From the NCBI RefSeq assembly GCF_050271975.1, contig NZ_CP189850.1:1736001-1800000 (forward strand): DNA of 64,000 nt. The letters run 5' to 3'. Both the position numbers and the translations under genes were made by a program. Below are positions 60,464 to 64,000 of the stretch, piece by piece. This DNA comes from Litorimonas sp947503715 (lineage in GTDB: Bacteria > Pseudomonadota > Alphaproteobacteria > Caulobacterales > Maricaulaceae). The notes below the pieces were generated by a model that had not been told where the DNA came from, ran no database searches, and was given only the letters and a program-made list of their open reading frames with translations. Positions within the stretch are counted from its first letter, which is position 1; every line of letters starts with the position of its first letter.

Positions 60464-60685
60464 ATGTCCGACGCAATGCAGGCCGGTACGGTCAAATTCT
60501 TCAATACAACAAAAGGCTTCGGCTTTGTTCAGCCCGAAGACGGAAGTGGTGACGTGTTTGTTCATATCACAGCGCTTCAAAAGTCCGGTCTTCAAGGCCT
60601 GAACGAAGGCGATAAAGTTATGTTTGATACAGCTGTTAATCAGCGCACCGGCAAAACAGCCGTTGAAAATATCAACATGGCATAA
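60464..60685 (+). CDS. Cold-shock-domain protein
   Basis: 73-residue single-domain CspA-type nucleic-acid chaperone. RNP1 is KGFGFV and RNP2 DVFVHI, with GTVKFFNTTKGFGFVQPEDG at the start. AAGGA precedes the ATG. A 213-base leader separates it from the outer-membrane gene, which would suit a cold-responsive 5' UTR. It ends in a strong terminator. Confidence 0.96.
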   Translation: MSDAMQAGTVKFFNTTKGFGFVQPEDGSGDVFVHITALQKSGLQGLNEGDKVMFDTAVNQRTGKTAVENINMA

Positions 60686-60710
60686 GGCTAACGCCTTTTA
60701 CTGTTTGACG

Positions 60711-60744
60711 GGCCTGCACGGTTTTACCGTGCAGGCCTTTTTTT
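60711..60744 (+). terminator. Intrinsic terminator of the cold-shock gene
   Basis: GGCCTGCACGG (60711-60721) and CCGTGCAGGCC (60727-60737) form a perfect 11-bp stem with a 5-base loop and a T-run of seven. It starts 25 bases after the stop. Confidence 0.97.
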
Positions 60745-60781
60745 ATTGGGCTAAGCTAAGCCGAAATTTGGGGAGATTGAT

Positions 60782-61198
60782 ATGACCGATAAAGCTTTTC
60801 TCGCACCGGTTCTGGCGCTCATTATCTGGACGTTGCTCATTTGGGTGCTGATGTATGCCCGTCGGATACCGGCGATGCAGAAAGCCAAAATTGCACCTGA
60901 GACCGCGAAATCACCGGATGGGTCTTGGAAACAAGATCTGCCGCTCTCGGTGCAGGCCTCCGCTCATAACTATAATCACCTCCTTGAGCAGCCGACGATT
61001 TTCTATGCTCTGATGTTCTATGCCACATTTGCGGGGCAGATTTCCTATCATCTGCATTATGCCGCTTGGGCCTATGTCGCGTTACGCGTCCTGCATAGTT
61101 TTGTGCAGGTCAGCGCGGGTAAGGTCATGCTCCGCTTCTCGCTCTTTTCTCTCTCGACCCTCGTGTTCTTTGCCATGGTCGTATTGGTCATCATCTAG
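60782..61198 (+). CDS. MAPEG-family membrane protein
   Basis: 138 residues with four membrane helices. The MAPEG signature (membrane-associated proteins in eicosanoid and glutathione metabolism) is visible in ASAHNYNHLLEQPTIFYAL followed by AYVALRVLHSFVQV. Relatives are trimeric glutathione transferases/peroxidases; the activity here is unknown. 8 bases separate it from the DUF1330-like gene. Confidence 0.88.
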   Translation: MTDKAFLAPVLALIIWTLLIWVLMYARRIPAMQKAKIAPETAKSPDGSWKQDLPLSVQASAHNYNHLLEQPTIFYALMFYATFAGQISYHLHYAAWAYVALRVLHSFVQVSAGKVMLRFSLFSLSTLVFFAMVVLVII

Positions 61199-61206
61199 GA
61201 GACGTT

Positions 61207-61497
61207 ATGTCTATCTTCGTTTTTGCGTCTGCCGAATATACTGATAAGGCTGAGTATAATCGCTATGTTGAGCTCTCGACGCCGATTTTCATGCGCGAAG
61301 GTGTGAAAGTCCTTGGTAATGATGAGGCTGGCCGGTTCTCGGATATGCCAGGTGACAAAGCCGTATTACTGGAATTTCGCGACATGGATCATCTCAAGCA
61401 CTTCTTCGCGCTACCGGATTATCAGGCCGCCGCAAAGCACCGCGATGCGGGTGCAGTTATGAGGACCGCCACATTCAGGAAGTTCCCGCAGCCTTAA
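61207..61497 (+). CDS. DUF1330 family protein
   Basis: 96-residue dimeric alpha/beta-barrel-like protein: IFVFASAEYTDKAEYNRYVEL, GDKAVLLEFRDMDHLKHFFALPDYQAAAKHRD. DUF1330 proteins are small and cytoplasmic with no fixed activity. It follows the MAPEG gene by 8 bases with GGAG before its ATG, so the two are likely co-transcribed. Its 3' end overlaps the convergent protease gene. Confidence 0.85.
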   Translation: MSIFVFASAEYTDKAEYNRYVELSTPIFMREGVKVLGNDEAGRFSDMPGDKAVLLEFRDMDHLKHFFALPDYQAAAKHRDAGAVMRTATFRKFPQP

Positions 61498-62140
61498 CGG
61501 CATCCCATACGGATGAGAGCGCAACGAAATCCGCACTCTCATCGGGGTCGCGATCATTATTGAGGTCTGCTGGACTATTCCGCGTGATGATGATGCCGAT
61601 GGGTTGACCTGTCTTGGCGTCCAGAACGGGACCGCCGCTCATGCCTGTGACGACGGGTTCATCCGGCTCGAAAATATGCGCAATATATTGGCCTGGCATC
61701 CGTTGGTGGTAGACGCGGCCTGTCCGGCTCTCCATCGTGCGGCTGCCTGCCGGAAAGCCCTTCATGATAACGTTTTGTCCAATCACAGGGTCTGTGGGGC
61801 GAATTTCAGGTAGGTTGCAATCTACTAGCGCCGCATCCAGCCCATCGGGCCATTTAATGAACTGACCCGATGCGAAATCCGGCAGGTGGTCTTGCGCCTC
61901 GGTCAGGCAATGTCCCGCACTGATCCAGCCGCCCCAATGCCCGAACCAAGACGTGTAGCATTGGAAATGCTGCTGATTGTGAAAATAGCGACGGATATCC
62001 AATCCTGCATCGGAAGATGGCTGTCGCAATTCAGGCCGTATTCTCTCCTCTAAAACCGGAGGTGTCGGAACCGGTACGATTTTGGGACGCGTGATTGGCT
62101 CGGTTTTCTGAGGTCGACGGAAGAAGCGAAAGAATGACAT
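61475..62140 (-). CDS. Trypsin-like serine protease without a signal peptide
   Basis: 221 residues. The chymotrypsin-type triad is intact: His77 in SAGHC, Asp102 in LDAALVD and Ser168 in GMSGGPV, with Cys61, Cys78 and Cys108. The N terminus (MSFFRFFRRPQKTEPITRPK) is basic with no clear Sec signal, and the next 30 residues are Pro/Val rich. It may be cytoplasmic, or be exported by another route. Standalone gene, convergent with the DUF1330 gene and divergent from the thioredoxin lipoprotein gene. Confidence 0.82.
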   Translation of the reverse strand: MSFFRFFRRPQKTEPITRPKIVPVPTPPVLEERIRPELRQPSSDAGLDIRRYFHNQQHFQCYTSWFGHWGGWISAGHCLTEAQDHLPDFASGQFIKWPDGLDAALVDCNLPEIRPTDPVIGQNVIMKGFPAGSRTMESRTGRVYHQRMPGQYIAHIFEPDEPVVTGMSGGPVLDAKTGQPIGIIITRNSPADLNNDRDPDESADFVALSSVWDAVKAAGTS

Positions 62141-62198
62141 GGGGATTTAGACCGCGCATTGCCCTTGCGCGCAACTAAAATCGGGTTAGCTTGTCGCT

Positions 62199-62690
62199 AT
62201 GAAACTCCTATCCCTACTCCTCATTGCCGTCCTCGCTGTTGGCTGCACATCCTTCGCCGCGACGACGATTGCGTCTGCCGCAGAACACCCGGAAGCCCGA
62301 CTCTTTGATGAGACCCGTGACGCCTCCGCTGACGTCGATGCGGCGCTAGCGCAGGGCATAGACGAAAGCAAAATTACGCTCGTTGTGATGGGCGCAAACT
62401 GGTGCCATGACAGCCGCGCACTGGCCGGATGGTTCACGCAGGACGAAGATATTATGGGCTTGCTAGACCGGAATTTCGTCGTGACCTATGTCGATGTTGG
62501 ACAGAAAAATCGGAATATCGATATCGCACAACGGTTTGGCATTGAAAAAATTGTTGGCACACCGACCATGATTATGGTCGATTATGACGGTACGGTTCTA
62601 AATAAGGTCACAGCTGTCGATTGGCGCAATAGTGCCAGCCGATCCAAAGATGATATCATTCTGGAACTCGAAACTGTGGCGCTTTTCTAG
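62199..62690 (+). CDS. Thioredoxin-like lipoprotein with CxxS active site
   Basis: 163-residue exported protein with a signal and lipobox AVGC (Cys16), or alternative cleavage after ASA. The thioredoxin-like core holds ITLVVMGANWCHDSRALAGWF with Cys69 and Ser72 (CHDS), and the cis-Pro in VGTPTMIMVD. A single cysteine favours a monothiol or glutaredoxin-like role rather than disulfide exchange. It lies 2 bases before the membrane gene at 62693. Confidence 0.82.
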   Translation: MKLLSLLLIAVLAVGCTSFAATTIASAAEHPEARLFDETRDASADVDAALAQGIDESKITLVVMGANWCHDSRALAGWFTQDEDIMGLLDRNFVVTYVDVGQKNRNIDIAQRFGIEKIVGTPTMIMVDYDGTVLNKVTAVDWRNSASRSKDDIILELETVALF

Positions 62691-62692
62691 CG

Positions 62693-63382
62693 ATGTTTAT
62701 GGGGCATTACGGTCCTGCGGTCTGGGACACGCAGCGCGGCAAGGGCACACCGCTCGTTCCGCTATGGGTTGGGTTTCTGGCTGTACAGTTCATCGATGTG
62801 GTCTTTGCGATCCTCGTTATTCTGGGCCTCGAGGGCGAAACACGGATGGTCGAGGGCGCGCCGCTTTTTACCATTCCTTACTCGCACAGTTTTCTGACGT
62901 CACTTGGGTGGGCTGCATTGGGCGGCGTTTTGTTCAAACTCTATCGCCAGAAATCAGGGGCGAAGGGATTTTGGGTTATCTTTGGGCTCGTCTTCTCGCA
63001 TTGGGTACTGGACTTGATTGTGCATCGTCCTGATTTGCCATTATGGCCCGGGAGTTCGACTGAACTTGGCTTTAGTTTATGGAATGCGCCGCTCATCGCC
63101 TTTGCGATGGAAATTGGCCTCCTCACGGCAGCGTTTATTTTCTGGATGCGCGCGACCACTGGATCACGGAAGACTGAAGTCGGATTGGGACTGCTCTTCG
63201 CCTTTATGGTTCTGCTCCAGATTATATTTGTTCTCATTCCGGGATTTGAGGTCCAGGCGGGTACGTTTGACCCGAAGACTGGCCCGCAAGGCGTGACCTT
63301 GGGTGTGCTCATGCTGACCACATACACGATACTTTGTACTGCCGTGGCTTGGATTGAACGCGGGCGGACGCCGAAGCTCTAA
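62693..63382 (+). CDS. Membrane protein, possibly YdjM-like metal-dependent hydrolase
   Basis: 229 residues with about seven membrane segments. MFMGHYGPAVWDTQRGKGTP at the start and SHWVLDLIVHRPDLPLWPGS, with spaced His and Asp residues, resemble the YdjM-type (DUF457/PF04307) membrane metal-dependent hydrolases. The match is by pattern. It follows the thioredoxin lipoprotein by 2 bases. Its end overlaps dinB by 4 bases, convergent. Confidence 0.65.
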   Translation: MFMGHYGPAVWDTQRGKGTPLVPLWVGFLAVQFIDVVFAILVILGLEGETRMVEGAPLFTIPYSHSFLTSLGWAALGGVLFKLYRQKSGAKGFWVIFGLVFSHWVLDLIVHRPDLPLWPGSSTELGFSLWNAPLIAFAMEIGLLTAAFIFWMRATTGSRKTEVGLGLLFAFMVLLQIIFVLIPGFEVQAGTFDPKTGPQGVTLGVLMLTTYTILCTAVAWIERGRTPKL

Positions 63383-64000
63383 TCATCGACGCGAGGCTTG
63401 CTCGGCAGGCTTTCCGCGAGACTGCCGCGCGCTTCCTCACGGTCTTTCTGCAAGCGCAGACCGCGTCCGGTCTTCACAGCGTCCGTTCCGAATTTCGCGC
63501 GGGCAATGTCACTGGCACGTTCCGCCGCGCCGCGCTTGGCGGCTTTTTCGTCCAGCATATCGGCTACATCGCCCAGCGGTTCCGTCAGGCCCGAAATCCC
63601 CGCGCCGATCAGACGGTATTTTTTATATCCGTCCGCCTCGGCTTCCAGCAGTGGTTCAAGGGCCGCAAAGATGGCATCCGCGAGTTGGAGCGGATGCTGG
63701 AACGTCCGCCGCCGCGTGATGGATTTGAACGACGAGGATTTCAGTTTCAGCGTCACGGTCCGCCCAGCTAAATTTTTCGCTTTGCTCCGATCTGCCGTTT
63801 TTAGACAGACCTGCCAGAGCTTGTCCTTCAGCTTTTCCAGATCAGAAATATCTGTGTTGAATGTTGTTTCTGCCGAGACGGATTTCCGGTCACTCGTCGG
63901 ATTGACTTTGCGGTAGTCCTCTCCGCGCGACAGCCTTGCGAGACGCAGCCCGTGATCGCCAAACCGTTCCGCCATCTGCCGATCCGTTTTCCGCCGCACA
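63379..64000 (-). CDS. dinB: DNA polymerase IV, C-terminal part (cut by window edge)
   Basis: The open frame runs off the right edge of the window, so only the last 207 codons are seen. It contains the thumb remnant (RQMAERFGDHGLRLARLSRG) and the little-finger domain (KSVSAETTFNTDISDLEKLKDKLW, RTVTLKLKSSSFKSITRRRTF, and YRLIGAGISGLTEPLGDVADML), followed by a basic tail. The catalytic palm lies beyond the window. DinB is a translesion polymerase. Confidence 0.9.
   Translation of the reverse strand, partial: VRRKTDRQMAERFGDHGLRLARLSRGEDYRKVNPTSDRKSVSAETTFNTDISDLEKLKDKLWQVCLKTADRSKAKNLAGRTVTLKLKSSSFKSITRRRTFQHPLQLADAIFAALEPLLEAEADGYKKYRLIGAGISGLTEPLGDVADMLDEKAAKRGAAERASDIARAKFGTDAVKTGRGLRLQKDREEARGSLAESLPSKPRVDD

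Noticed and set aside
1..64000. tRNA genes, CRISPR arrays, IS elements, prophage or toxin-antitoxin pairs
   Set aside because: No cloverleaf, regular repeat array, transposase, integrase or toxin-like gene was seen.

Overview
The window reads as one contiguous stretch of a marine-type alphaproteobacterial chromosome of medium GC. The evidence is the gene order (prs-rplY-pth; ruvC/ruvA/ruvB-ybgC-tolQRAB-pal-cpoB-tilS-ftsH-folP), a serC-serA operon with what looks like the alphaproteobacterial serC leader, and a blue-tuned proteorhodopsin followed by a Brp/Blh carotene oxygenase. A relative of Hyphomonadaceae/Maricaulales is my guess. There are no rRNA or tRNA genes, CRISPR arrays, insertion sequences or phage genes, and most of the DNA is ordinary core chromosome.

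Layout: 0.1-7.1 kb carries translation, nucleotide and envelope housekeeping genes (pth, rplY, prs, pgeF, midA, lgt, ubiK-like, dnaB). From 7.3-9.6 kb a lipoprotein L,D-transpeptidase is flanked by two distantly similar secreted proteins. 9.7-13.8 kb holds ruvC, ruvA, ruvB and ybgC, interrupted by two lipoprotein genes. 13.8-16.0 kb contains small accessory genes. 16.2-26.96 kb is the Tol-Pal system followed by tilS, ftsH, folP and thiD, with an AT-rich membrane-protein ORFan between folP and thiD. 27-30.6 kb has a DMT transporter, two unknown genes and purA, whose leader contains an intrinsic terminator. 30.9-32.6 kb is the light-energy module (rhodopsin, intrinsic terminator, blh). 32.6-36.1 kb has pagL, serA and serC.

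36.3-64 kb is more accessory: a HEXXH lipoprotein and its lipoprotein neighbour; a YghU-type GST; an overlapping four-gene operon (GST, aldo/keto reductase, Gfo/Idh dehydrogenase, TauD-like dioxygenase); a DUF3857/transglutaminase protein; a hydrolase/PhzF pair; RDD and acyltransferase membrane proteins; and a canonical BLUF photosensor. A TPP-riboswitch-led operon follows (lipoprotein histidine phosphatase, PH-like membrane protein, thiC). Next come an S41 lipoprotein protease, small enzymes, a 669-base gene-free interval with many RNA-like hairpins, a degenerate BLUF protein, two tandem SemiSWEET genes, a PA0069-type radical SAM protein, an outer-membrane beta-barrel, a cold-shock protein, MAPEG, a trypsin-like protease, a CxxS thioredoxin lipoprotein and the 3' end of dinB.

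The most notable items are the TPP-controlled phosphatase in front of thiC, the rhodopsin/terminator/blh arrangement, the degenerate BLUF protein beside paired SemiSWEETs, the unassigned structured region at 56.4-56.9 kb, and the compact GST-AKR-Gfo-TauD operon. All assignments come from reading motifs by eye; no database search was run.
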